Origin: Ichthyophis bannanicus | Lineage: Eukaryota; Chordata; Amphibia; Gymnophiona; Ichthyophiidae | Length of the DNA stretch: 64,000 nucleotides | Assembly (NCBI GenBank): GCA_033557465.1 | Contig: CM066039.1 | Coordinates: forward strand, 44,359,788 to 44,423,787 | Reading direction: 5' to 3' | Shown: positions 11,341-21,976 of the stretch, piece after piece | How the letters are laid out: every line of letters starts with the position of its first letter | Numbering within the stretch: position 1 is the first letter of the stretch | Translations under genes and position numbers: made by a program | The notes under the pieces: generated by a model | Databases searched by the model: none | What the model was told of the DNA's origin: nothing | Seen by the model: only the letters and a program-made list of their open reading frames with translations

Positions 11341-11840
11341 AATGAGTGTGGCAGAGATATATATGAATTGGAGATATCCTGTCAGCGTGACTGATTTTTT
11401 GGCCCTCCAGGGCTCGCTTTTGAGAGACCTGGATTACACCTCTGCCATTTTGGAATGTGAGTGGGCAAGGCGCAGATGTCCAAGACATCAAACATGTTAC
11501 CTAGAGTGTGTCATATTCCTCCTCACCTCTCACCACCAACAACATATTGCCGTTGCCACCACCCTTTACTGCTGGTGAGAAACAAGGAGCAATGTTACGC
11601 ATTCCAAATAACCATTCGATGTCTGTGACATCTGCACCTAGCCCAAAATAAATCTTACATGACAGAGGTGTAAGGCAGCGCTCTCAAAATCCAGTCTTGG
11701 AGGGCCACAAACCAGTAAGGTGGTCATGATAATTGTAATGCTGATATATATCGCCAGCATATACATTAGGGATATGCTCAGAACCTGACTGGTCTGCGGC
11801 TCCACAGTATCACGGTTCCACACCCATGTTCTACATGGAT
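11341..11840. repeat. GGCCCTCCAG-ended inverted-repeat (MITE-like) block
   Basis: GGCCCTCCAGGGCTCG begins at 11,401 and its inverted partner ends at 11,706. The inverted arms run about 47 bp, covering the TTTTGAGAG and TTACACCTCTG segments. Sequence beyond the arms (ACAAACCAGTAAGG, then CATATACATTAGGGATAT) aligns with the other copy at 3,225-3,720. This looks like two halves of a small inverted-repeat transposon in back-to-back order. hAT affinity is inferred from the end sequence only. Confidence 0.6.
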
Positions 11841-12068
11841 GTCTGTGCATACTGTGCCGCTGCAGCTCAGAGGCTGTGGTGACACATTGTGCTAGTGAAA
11901 CATTACATATGTGTGGATCATGGAAATAGTATATGTGTGTGGCAAAGTAGCTTATGCAGTGGACATGGTTGCAGATCCTATGGTCCTCCCACCCCCCTCT
12001 CAGAGATACACATGGGACCAAATGGACACTCTTTGGAAAGACACAGTGTATCTATTTTTGGACAGCTG

Positions 12069-12074
12069 TTTATT
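12069..12074 (-). terminator. Possible polyadenylation signal of gene 2 (AATAAA)
   Basis: TTTATT on the plus strand reads AATAAA on the minus strand, about 240 bp beyond the gene 2 stop codon. It is the nearest canonical hexamer seen in that direction. Confidence 0.4.
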
Positions 12075-12315
12075 ATCACAGCTATTCTCTCATATAAAAC
12101 TATTGTTACAAACATGTGTGTAATACATTTCAAAGATCCCCCCAAGCCAATTACATAACACAAACACAACATACTAATCACATATGTCTTCTTTCACATA
12201 TAACCCAAACCAAGCCGCAATAACAGAAAAAACTATGTACATAGTTGCTAAAAATGAACAGTGCAACAAAGAGAAACCTTTGCTTTCTTGCTGTACATTT
12301 CTATATTATCATAGG

Positions 12316-12566
12316 TTACTGACGGCGTGGTCGGCCACGCCTGCCACGTCGGGCCCCTCTCCCTGGCAAGGCTATATCCTCCTCCGGATACATTGGTGGT
12401 GCAGGTGCAGCTCGGATCAGAACATCACATATGCCCTCAAGGGCCTCACACATGCGAGTTAGTGGCATGGCTACGACCCCCTCATGTAATGTCCGGAGCT
12501 CAGCACAAACATCCCTAGTGTTCTGCTCCACAGCACAGCGAATCCGCTCCAGAACACGTCGATTGG
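12316..12566 (-). CDS. Myb/SANT-like gene 2, exon 3 (C-terminal coiled coil)
   Basis: The exon follows CATTCACAG and accepts phase 1 from exon 2. It encodes NRRVLERIRCAVEQ and DVCAELRTLHEGVV, then MCEALEGICDVLIRAA, an amphipathic helix with coiled-coil spacing. The terminal Arg-rich tail (RGARRGRRGRPRRQ) ends at TAA at 12,316-12,318. The tail resembles a nuclear localisation or AT-hook-like basic patch. The MCEALEGI segment parallels LCEALDAL in gene 1, hinting that the two Myb-like proteins share ancestry or a dimerisation module. Confidence 0.68.
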
Positions 12567-15500
12567 CTGTGAATGGGACACAGGGTGGTCAATGAAATAC
12601 CTCTCCACTAAAACACCTTCATAAAGCAACATGTCATACACATCCCACACTAATGCTAATGTGATAGTGCTGAGTCATATGGGAACATGGTTAGGGGTAT
12701 AACACATATATCTCACTGTACTACAACTAATAGAAACACAGAGAACACTATACAGGAAGAAGATGTGGGAGGCCAACACAACAGTCATAAAATAGCTTCT
12801 GCATACACACCCACATACTACTGACGTGGCAACAGAATTGGGCAAGGACAGTCATCTCATATCCATTATTTAGGTCAGGTGCAGCATGCAGCAGCCATAA
12901 ACACCTCAGATGGCCAGAAGCATTGTTGAACCGAGGAGTGTTTGGAAATGTCTGCACAGGTACAGCCACCTTCAGACACATATTCTCAATATGTACAGGT
13001 AATGGGTGATGTGTTATGAACTCAGTGGTATGGAATGACAGCACAGGAATGTCACACCTTACCTGCACATGTGCACTGCTGGCGCGTGTGTGTGACACGT
13101 GAGAGTTTCATGTGCACCTTGTGTACCACTTATGAGGGCTTGGGGATCAGATCTCGTACACTTTGGAAAAGATCTGTAGGGTTCAGACAGAGCAAGGGAA
13201 GCAACATAGGAGGCCATCAGTGGTGGGCAACAACCAGGAAAATAGTGACGGGGTATGTTGAGGGAAGCACATCTGCTGGTACTGACTGGTGATGGACAGT
13301 GATAGCCTGAGTTGGCGGGTTATATGTCTGATTTCAATATCCATCAGGGGTTTGAACGGGGGGTTGTGTATTGTATAGGAAACACACATAGGTAGTTTGC
13401 TCAGCTATGTGCTTACGTGTGTCAATCCAATACAGGTCCAACCACACCTTTGATCACGTGTGCATTTGCACTGGTCATGCTCTTCCAGGGGTTTGCACGT
13501 AAGTAACATTGCGGATGTCAGCACCCGTCTGAAAAGGATTTGTGAATCTGCCTAATGCCGTTGCTGCACCAGCAAGGACAGAATGGAGTGTTGTCTAGGT
13601 CGCCCCTGTTTGCCTATAATGTGTGCAAGTATTTTATCATCTGTAAAGGGATAGTGTCTACGTTCTGTTGGTGTTTAGGCCACATGTGCTTTGGGGTAAC
13701 TGTGGTCTTGGCTTCTTTGGACACAGGGGTGTGATGGCTAGCATGTCAGTAGGCACGCTGCCTTAAGGGAGACACAATGCAGACAATGTTCCCTGTCCAT
13801 GATGTGTGGCTCTGCAGAGGGGACCAGCAGGCAGGGGGTTTTGTTCCTCCCACCCCCCTCAGACACTCCTTTCTGCTACAGCTACAACAACATCACAATA
13901 CAGCAGTGGATTTGTTCACCACCTCACATAGACAATGGTGGGGTTCGGGTCATGACGTTAAGTGCGTAGGGCTGTGGGTTTTTTTGGGTTAGGACAGTAT
14001 ATGTGTTTTTAGTGAGTGTGTAGGGGGTAAGGGGGCATTTGTGGGGGGCGGACACCTTCAACCGACAATAGCTGATTGACAACAGTTATGAGGTGTGGGA
14101 TGACGGGTCATGTATGGGTCCAAGGTTTTGCAGTATGTGGCATAGAGATGCACATGAGCTGTTGGGGCATGTTATGACAGGAACTGTGTGTTATGTGTTT
14201 ATGGGATTTGCTAGACTCCATGAGATGTTTGTACTGGATGTAGCCTCATGGGATGCCCTATTTTTGTGTCAGACTGTGTGACGGCAAATCAGGTTTGGCC
14301 TGACCTAATGATTGTTTTATGACATGACAATGTATGGTCTGATGGGTTACATTGTCAGTATAAGGGCTGGATGTGGGGATGTACACATTATCCGTATGGA
14401 TGTGCTGGTCCTTGGAATTGCCTGGTGCAAGGACTAAACTGATTTGTATGCTTGGTGGTGTACAAAATGTACGTGAGCTGATGTTGGGGAATGACTAGAA
14501 TGTGATGGTGCTGACAGACGTTAATCCCGTGAAGCATTTACGTGTTTTGTGGGAGTGGGTGATACCTTATGAACATAGCTGCTTATGTGAGTGTAGTTGA
14601 GGATAGACATTGGCATGCTGAAAACGTCATTGATAGTGTGGGATGTCAGAGACCTACTACAAGGAAAAAATGGTTATGTTAAAGCAAATGTGACAATGTA
14701 GAGTGGATAAAACAGTACAATAGAGCTTTTTGAACACATAAACATCAGACTATGGTGAGTGAGCAGAACTCTTGAACAGACATTGTGAACGTGGATGCAG
14801 CAATTAGGACTTCGAAAACAGACACAACAACTAGACAACATAATTGTTCCACTTTCTCATTTGACATAGCATATGGATCCTTACAGGCTGAGCTTCAGTA
14901 TGTTTATTTTTTACCTTGCTGCAAGGGATAATGTATGTATCACTGTACTGATTGGTCAGATATTTCTATCTACCCACTGGCCAGTGTACTAATATTAGAA
15001 CCTATACAGTGTTGTGTCAAATTCCCTAGTTGCCTTTTGTGGCTCCAATAACACTTTTCGACTAGGTTATGTTTTTCTTTGGTTGTTTGCTCTATGATGA
15101 TGTATCTGGTTATTTTGTAAAGGAGATGAGGTCTTCAGTTTATGTTATTTCTCATTGGGCTTGACAATTGCTATCATCCACCAGTATGTTATGTGAGGTC
15201 TTTGTGTAATGCTCTAATGTTTGCATTCGGAAAGGAGGGGTAGGGTGATGTGCCAATTCTGGTAATGTTGTGTGGATACGTGGTGTATGATATGGTCTCA
15301 ACATGGCAAGCTTTTGTTGTAGTTAGTCATATGTGTTTAGGTTTTGTTTGCAGCACAGTAATTGTTCAAGGTTTTAGTCCTTCTTTAACCATTTGTTGAG
15401 AAATAGACATGCTTCATACTCATTACTGTATGGTTGCATACAACACATATTGCAGGTATGACACTTATGATAATGGGGACCATCACACGGTATGGGGACA

Positions 15501-16217
15501 TAGGCCCACAATTTAACTGGGACACACATGCTCACAGCCTATGCAATCTGTTGATGGATTGTTGGCCTTACAGTAAGGGGACATGGTGTTTTCCTTTTCT
15601 GTCTGGATTACAGTCTATGTTATGTCTTTATGTACAGGGGAAATTGAGGAATGTTCTCTCCAAACAAGCCAACAGGTTCATTCTGTACGTTTGAGACCCC
15701 TCTGTAGATCCTTATCTATGGTTGACCTGACATATTTTCACACCTCTCTCCATATGCTATGTAATTTGACACCTGCAGATGCAGACTGTGGGGAATGAAG
15801 TCTTTGTGCTGTTACATCACAGAGGAGGGTTGCATTGCTTTATATATGGTATTTTGTTTCTTTAACTATCATTTAGTTGTCATCCTGTGGTTTACCAGAC
15901 ATCTGGGTGTCTGCAATGAGGTAGACTGTTGCAAGAGCAAGTTTTGATCTTTCTCATGACAACAACATGGTGGCCCTTATACAACATTCCTCTTAGGCCT
16001 GCATCAGTGGGTGTCAACTGACCTTAGGTGATTCTGTTTTGCGACATAATAACACCATATATTATACCCCACACCGTTCTTTCAAGAAACAATATCCCAA
16101 CAACATGAGCCATACATGTGATATATGTGGTGGTTATGTTGCAACATTCACCACACAAACACCAACTAGTGACTATTGGTGTTTATTTTGAAATTATGAC
16201 TGTCGTTTGTCACCCAC
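12567..16217. other. Gene 2 intron 2, no recognised feature
   Basis: A 3.65-kb stretch between well-matched splice sites of gene 2. No coding region, transposon or RNA gene is recognised. Texture is the same TG/CA-rich, CATATG-rich sequence as elsewhere in the first 28 kb. Confidence 0.5.
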
Positions 16218-16843
16218 CTTCAGCATCGCAACGTGCAGATGCGCCATGGGACCTTAACTCCGCCATCATCATCTGAGGGTCAGGGCTATCGATGTATACT
16301 TGCGGCCTGGGTCCTTGGATGTTCTCCCTTGATGCTGCCCCTAGTGGTGATATACTGGGTACAGGTGTGGAGTGGAGGAGTAGCCTAGTGGTTGGGGCAA
16401 GGTACTTCAGGCCGGAAGGTCGGTGGTTCAAATCCCACTAGAGGACAGCAGCCTTGGGCCGGAAGGACTGGGGTTTCTAGTCCTACAGGTGCTCCTTGTG
16501 GTCTTGGGCAAGCCACTTAACCCTCCATAGCCCATGTTCCCTGTAAAATAGTTATCTCCAAGTTATAATGCCCTGTTCAATGTAATTTCAGTTTGTTCAA
16601 TGTAAACCGCACTGATGCAGAATAGCGCGGTATATAAGAGAATGTAAATAAATAAATAAATAAATAAAAATAAATACAGGTGGCTCTATGGGCTCATCAA
16701 CAGCACTTGTGCTGCCCCCTGAGACAGCAGGTTCATCCTCCAACACACTCATTGGCACTGTGATGTCAAAGTCACCCTCTTCCTCCACCTCCTCCTCCTC
16801 CTCCCCTCCTCCTCCTCTTCCTCTCCCATTTGACTGTAGTCAC
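16218..16843 (-). pseudogene. Myb/SANT-like gene 2, exon 2, interrupted by a SINE
   Basis: The exon lies between ATATGCAG|GTGAC and GAAG|GTGGGT on the minus strand. It encodes an acidic linker (a Glu-rich run, then GDFDITVPMSVLEDEPAV) and, on the far side of the SINE at 16,368-16,674, a tail with PSISPLGAASRENIQG and DSPDPQMMMAELRSHG. Removing the SINE and one target-site copy restores a continuous frame and a phase 1 exit matching exon 3. The GAG/GGA tract at about 16,790-16,825 is one frame off relative to exon 1, so there is a purine-repeat slip or a misjudged acceptor. As it stands, this copy cannot encode the full protein unless the SINE is spliced around. Confidence 0.62.
16368..16674 (+). 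mobile_element. tRNA-derived SINE inserted in gene 2 exon 2
   Basis: A Pol III-type head has box A TAGCCTAGTGG and box B GGTTCAAATCC. It is followed by a conserved body with CTTGGGCAAGCCACTTAACC, then an L2-like 3' end (GCGGTATATAAG) and an AAATAAAT tail. The 8-bp duplication TACAGGTG flanks it at 16,360-16,367 and 16,675-16,682. Mobilisation by L2 enzymes is inferred from the shared 3' end. A similar tail occurs at 47,960-48,015. Confidence 0.85.
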
Positions 16844-17662
16844 CTGCATATTGAACAATAACAAAGAAAACACATATGTTTCAACATAATCATATCTATA
16901 TATGTGTGGCACAGACACCACAGAGATGATGGGGTGGGTATGTGCGTGTGTGCTGCATACCCGACCCATGACACCCTCCCATACATGTTTGTCGACGTCA
17001 TTCAGCTGTTTCTGGGGCACATGTGTGTCGTGTGGCCATGCACATGTTGCATTTATTCCATGTGTATTTTTTGAGTGCCATGCCACATGTGTCCCCCATC
17101 ACATTCCATCCCCTATCTGTGCAACATATGTCCACACATGTGTGAGAATACAACACCCTTACACTTGTTTTGGCCATACATTGACTGTTTATGTTTAATT
17201 ATGCATAGGAAATATTGTCTTTAGACATACTATATGCTCATTGTTGGATATGTTTGGCTGTGACCCATTGTGCCGTGGATCCCATGTAGCCAGCACCTGT
17301 GGGCCACTGAGAAGCACATGTAGCACTGTCCAAATAGTATGTCACACACACGTTACCTGATTAGTGTGCCACAAAATCATATGGTGCTTTGCAATCACAG
17401 ATGTGGAGGTTGGATAGGAATTGTTGTGTGGAGTTTTGGAAAAAGATGGGGAGGTTGCTGTTTTCGAAGGACACATATGTAATGTTGTGACAGGACATGG
17501 CAACAACACAGTTTGTGCATGGCCATAACACACACATGTGACACCAATTTTTAAACATGGTGTGGATTGGGTCACAGGTATGGGAGTGTGTGTGCAGCTG
17601 AATGATGTGTACTGAAGGGACATTGTGAACATGAATTTATACCTGGCAATTACTATACATAC

Positions 17663-18245
17663 CTGCGTCAGGATATGCCGTGTCGAGGGCCTCTGGCAGT
17701 CCACGGAGATAGATGTGGCCCAACCGTATTGCCAGCTCTTGTTCCAATGGTGTGAGTGATGGGATAAAAGGGCCCCCACCACCTGTGCCAAGCGCATGTT
17801 GTCTTTCAGCCGCCATGTGCTGGCGCACCCCTCTTTTAATATCAGAGTACCTCTTTTTGAGGCTTTCAACATCCCTTGTGGGGCCCCCTGCCTCTGACAT
17901 TGCATTACGCACCTCCTCCCATACTGCCATTCTGGTGGCCACTGTTGTGCGACTGCTGAGCCTGCCAAATAAGAGGTCATAGTTTTCAATTACATGCGAG
18001 AGTAGGATATAGTTCTCTCTATCACTGAAGCGTACAGCTCTTTTTCGCTGTGTACCAGGCACAGGTACCCTTTTTCTCTTCCCAGTTTGGACATATTGTG
18101 CAGGCTGTGGCCCAACAGATGGTCCTGCATGTCCCTCCCTAGGGTGTGACGTCTGTAGCGTCGGTGTATCACCCACCACAGGTTGGCCCACATCCTCCAC
18201 ACCCTCACCCTCACCCTCACCGTCTTTCTCCCTCTCTCTCTCCAT
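17663..18245 (-). CDS. Harbinger-type Myb/SANT-like DNA-binding protein, gene 2, exon 1
   Basis: The start is the first ATG after an upstream in-frame stop, giving MEREREKDGEGEGEG and a low-complexity N-terminus. A basic stretch (TGKRKRVPVPGTQRKRAV) precedes a clear Myb/SANT-like domain: RFSDRENYILLSHVIENY, then MAVWEEVRNAMSEAGG, then TRDVESLKKRYSDIKRGV. These are the tryptophan and helix signatures of the Myb_DNA-bind_5/NAIF1-like group that accompanies PIF/Harbinger transposases. The exon ends GACGCAG|GTATGT in phase 1. The gene diverges from the transposase gene across a shared promoter, the arrangement expected for co-expressed partners. Role in end binding and nuclear import is inferred from the family. 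Confidence 0.8.
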
Positions 18246-18630
18246 CTCTGTATGTTTTAAATGCTCCTTTCAACACAACAGCACTCACTTAAACAAAACA
18301 AAACAAAACAAAACACAGCATGCAATAATGACTTACAAAACGTTACAGTACAGGACACAGTAAAGGACACAATAACAAAGGGAACGTAAAAATTATATTA
18401 GCACAAAGTGAGGAATCTACTCTGCTCCTGACTATCTTTCTCTGCCTCTCTCCGCTGCCCTACTCCCTGGACAGACTCTCTACCTCCTTCCTCTGGACTA
18501 CTCCCACCACAGCCTCTCTACGTATAGTTTTTGTTATCCCTCACTGTGCTTCTTTCCTGTGCAGTAGTCCCACCACTGTCTCTGTTTCAGACTTTATCTA
18601 TGACACCCTCTCTCTCTAACTAACTCCTTT

Positions 18631-19040
18631 ATCAACCCTCAACGTGATGCACGTGTGCAGGCCTATTTACGTGTCTTTCATTGCACATGCGCAATTGGGC
18701 GGGCGTGGCGCTCGTGCGTTGGGCGCGTGCTCGCCAACGCATGGGTGGCCGTACGCGGACAAATGCACATGCGCCCTGGGACACAGTACTGCGCATGTGT
18801 CGCTGTATGCATGCGCACTACAACGAGTACCACAGGGGTGTCTGTGTTTTGTGCGCATGTTCACGCCGGCGCACATACACGTGTGGTCACGCACTGACCG
18901 ACGCCCATGCGTAGAGTCGCGCACGCGCGCCACCGACGGGCATCACATGCGATCAACTGCGCATGCGCATTGTGCGCAAACCACACACCCCATAATACCA
19001 TATATTAACATCACAACATTACCCACGTTGAGGGTTGTAG
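18631..19040. promoter_or_regulatory. CpG-rich bidirectional promoter between gene 2 and the transposase
   Basis: A sharp CpG island lies between divergent starts at 18,245 (-) and 19,260 (+). A perfect NRF1-type palindrome TGCGCATGCGCA sits at 18,958-18,969. Further half-matches such as ACATGCGCAA, TGCGCATGTG and GCATGCGCAC occur from 18,680 to 18,820. A TATATTAA sequence is at about 19,001. The 14-bp sequence CAACCCTCAACGTG at 18,633-18,646 has a perfect inverted copy at 19,024-19,037, bracketing the island symmetrically. Use in both directions is inferred from layout. Confidence 0.65.
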
Positions 19041-19259
19041 GCGAAGAGCAGGAGGAGTGTGGTTGGTGTGAAGAAGAACGAAAGTCTAAGCAGTTGTACT
19101 AGAGGATTGTATTGGTGTTTGTATTGGTTATTATATTGTGTTGTGTGTGTATTGTCAGGTGTTGTTTTTACTTTTGGATACTGTATAGTGTGGTTTGTGT
19201 GTTTGTTAGAGTTTGTGTGGTTGTTAGAGTGTGTTACGGTAGTGGGACGGGAGGAGTTT

Positions 19260-20082
19260 ATGGCAGCAATTTATGCTTATGCATGTGTCCTGAGTGGTGG
19301 GCAGATGCTGCGGTTGCCGGACAGGGGAGATGGTGTCCACGGGGCTGAAGCACAGGGCATGGGTGTAGTCCCGCAGCAACTCAGATCTGCAGCTGTGGAG
19401 GTGGTCCAGCCATGTGCTCTGCGTTCACGGCGCAGAAGGCGTGCCGAGGTGCAGGCTCGGCAGCCACGCCTCTACAGGCCCAGGGCACAGCTCCAGGGCA
19501 TGCGTGAGGACCAGGTCATCTCCCTGTACCGACTGAGCACAAGGGCTATTAGGGAGCTTTATGAGGATTTAAGACCTGACCTCAAGCCCCTGACTGATCG
19601 GTCCCATGCAATACCAGGTTTAGTCAAGCTCCTTGCTGCTTTACATTTTTTTGCCTCTGGCTGTTTCCAGTCATCTGTGGCTGCAGTGGGTGGCATGAGC
19701 CGGCCATCCTTCTCACGATGTCTCCACCAAGTACTGCGTGCCATGGTCAGCCGGGTGGGGAATTACATAGCCATTCCCCACACTAGGCAACAATGGGGGA
19801 CCCTGAACCAGGCCTTTGAGACATTAGCAGGGATACCACACGTGATGGGAGCTATTGATTGCACACATGTTGCCCTGGTCCCGCCTAGAGACAGGGAGGT
19901 GGCGTTTCGCAACCGCAAACACTACCATTCCCTGAATGTTCAGGTTGTATGTGATGCTAATCTGCATATTCTGAATGTGGTCCCTAGGTTTCCAGGGTCC
20001 ACCCATGACTCCTATATCCTGCATCACTCGGCAATCTTCACACAATTTGAAGGCGGACGTTATGGGGACTGTATTTTGCTGG
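19260..20082 (+). CDS. HARBI1-like: HARBI1-type PIF/Harbinger transposase, exon 1
   Basis: Starts at ATG 19,260 (MAAIYAYACVL); a GTG-initiated longer frame upstream is not needed. After an Arg-rich N-terminus comes a helix-turn-helix region (RPDLKPLTDRSHAIPG, then MSRPSFSRCLHQVL). The first part of the DDE nuclease follows: catalytic Asp in MGAIDCTHVALVPP and the second Asp in FPGSTHDSYIL. The exon closes with CTGG|GTGAGT, phase 1, and the junction with exon 2 rebuilds ILLGDAGYGC, a family hallmark. The enzyme cuts and pastes Harbinger elements at short TWA-type targets in the nucleus, normally with a Myb-like partner. No internal stop is seen, so this is the best-preserved gene of the locus. 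Confidence 0.9.
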
Positions 20083-21497
20083 GTGAGTATGTGAGGTGTC
20101 GTAATGTATGTATGTCTTTGTAACTTTCTTTATGTTTACTCACATATCTAGCAAACTCGTTTAAACCCATAAACTTAAATCAACATATGACCAATGTTAG
20201 TTAGAGGACTGTTGTATGTTTAGATTATTACAGGGGTATAGACGTACACAGACAGCAACTACAAACAAACATAGACCATCAGACTCCTAACATTATATGA
20301 TCCTGACATTCACATGGTGTGCAGGTGACAACACCCCTGTGCATGTGGCTAGGCTGTTGCACAATCCCTCATAGTGTGTGGTAATATTAACTGCACACAT
20401 TCTGAGGGGGGGGGAGGTTGGCCCTCAAATGCACGTATCATGATGGGTCATTGCCAACTAATGCTTGTATGTCATTTAACCTTGAGATAATTGCTCATCC
20501 ATACAGGTAACCCTTCTCATGTGTGTGTTGGGTTCACACACTCACTCTGCACTGTTTTTGCTACCCAGGAGCCAGTATATAATATGAGGGGGTGTTTGGG
20601 AATATCTTATGTATGCTTTTGCCCTTTCCAGCTAGCAGCACTCGTGTGGATATGTATGGTCACGCATTTTGCCTATGTCACAGCAGGGGTGTAACGAAAT
20701 ATAGTTGCTGCAGTACCTTGGCCTACTGTAGATGATCATGATTTAGCCACATATTGGCCAGTGGTCCTCATGTACTTTAACATAATGGAAAGGGGATGGC
20801 TAAAGCTGTGGTCTAAGTGTGTGCATACAGAGTTGTATTGTTTACAGCTACACATGAAGGTAATGTACCGATGTGTATCTCTGTGAGGTTAAGACATGAG
20901 TAGTACAGTGTGCAGGTTTGCAGACCCCACCTTCAGTGGGATGTTCCCAGGATAGACACAGTGCACAGGATTGGTATTTCAACAATTTCCGTTTAGCAAT
21001 ATCCAGCAAAAGGAAACAGAGTATGAAATCTAGATATGTTGCCCGTACAGGACAGGATGCATATAGGTGATATGGTTTACATTTTTCCAAGCCTCCATGG
21101 CATACATGTTCTGGTTTTTTGGCAACCTCTCATGGCAGCATATTTTACCTAGGTTACTGTTCAGACATACAATATGAAAATGTGACAAGTGAATCGTTAT
21201 ACTATAGTCTGTCATTGGCAGTGGTGCCAATGTGGACAGTAAATGCATTACAATACCCATGTCGCGCACACACACACAATATGTTACACTATAGATGGAA
21301 CTGTTGGAGTATTTACCATGAGTGTACTGACTTTCTAGGCTATGTGGTCCTTTTCTAACTGCATATGTTTTTTCGGGAGAGCTCATTAATTGTTCAGTGA
21401 TATGTTTATGTCAGAATTTGTTTTGGGTAGGGTTACTACATCTTAACATATGTCAGTTATGTTGAATATTGACACCCACATTTTTTTTATTTCCAAG
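20083..21497. other. Transposase intron 1
   Basis: The intron runs from GTGAGT to TTTTTTTTATTTCCAAG, an excellent polypyrimidine tract and acceptor. No other feature is recognised in it. Confidence 0.7.
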
Positions 21498-21976
21498 GTG
21501 ATGCAGGATATGGGTGTCGCCCCTGGCTGCTGACCCCTGTACGTCAGCCACGGACACGTGCAGAGCGGAGGTACAATGAGGCCCATGCCTCCAGCCGCTC
21601 AGTCATCGAGCGTACCTTTGGCGTGTTGAAAAGTCGCTTCAGGTGTCTGGATAGGTCAGGCGGGGCCTTACAATATAAGCCAAAGACTGTTGCAGAGATA
21701 ATCATAGCCTGTTGCATCCTGCACAACATTGCTCTCAGGCACGATATCCCTGCAGAGATTAATGAGGATCTGGAGCAAGATCCAATGTGCCCCCCTGTAC
21801 GTGCCAGTGGTGACACACAGGAGGGCACAGCAGTCAGACGGAGGTTGATTGGAGAGATCTTCTCATGTGCGTATTACCTACCCACACGGCTTTTCCATCC
21901 TATGTGTGTTCTGCTTACAGCAGTTACAGTTTATGTCAGGATATCATTTGTATGCGACACCACATTAGTATTTTAG
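21498..21976 (+). CDS. HARBI1-like: HARBI1-type transposase, exon 2 (C-terminal)
   Basis: Continues exon 1 in phase 1 with GDAGYGCRPWLLTPV, then the third catalytic residue in SSRSVIERTFGVLKSRFR (Glu of VIER). Next come KPKTVAEIIIACCILHNIA and the closing RRRLIGEIF typical of this family. With exon 1 the product is about 400 residues up to that motif, near the usual 350-400. The frame runs on to a stop at 21,976 through less conserved sequence, so a donor at the TCAT|GTGCGT near 21,867 leading to an unseen last exon is possible. Confidence 0.88.

Noticed and set aside
18644..19102. Open frames across the CpG-rich divergent promoter
   Set aside because: Present in several frames and on both strands, dominated by CpG words, with no family resemblance; better explained as promoter sequence.
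19260..21976. Transposase read as the domesticated host gene HARBI1
   Set aside because: It neighbours two Harbinger-style Myb genes in a TE-like locus with a SINE-broken partner, which fits a transposon copy better. Not fully excluded without orthologue comparison.
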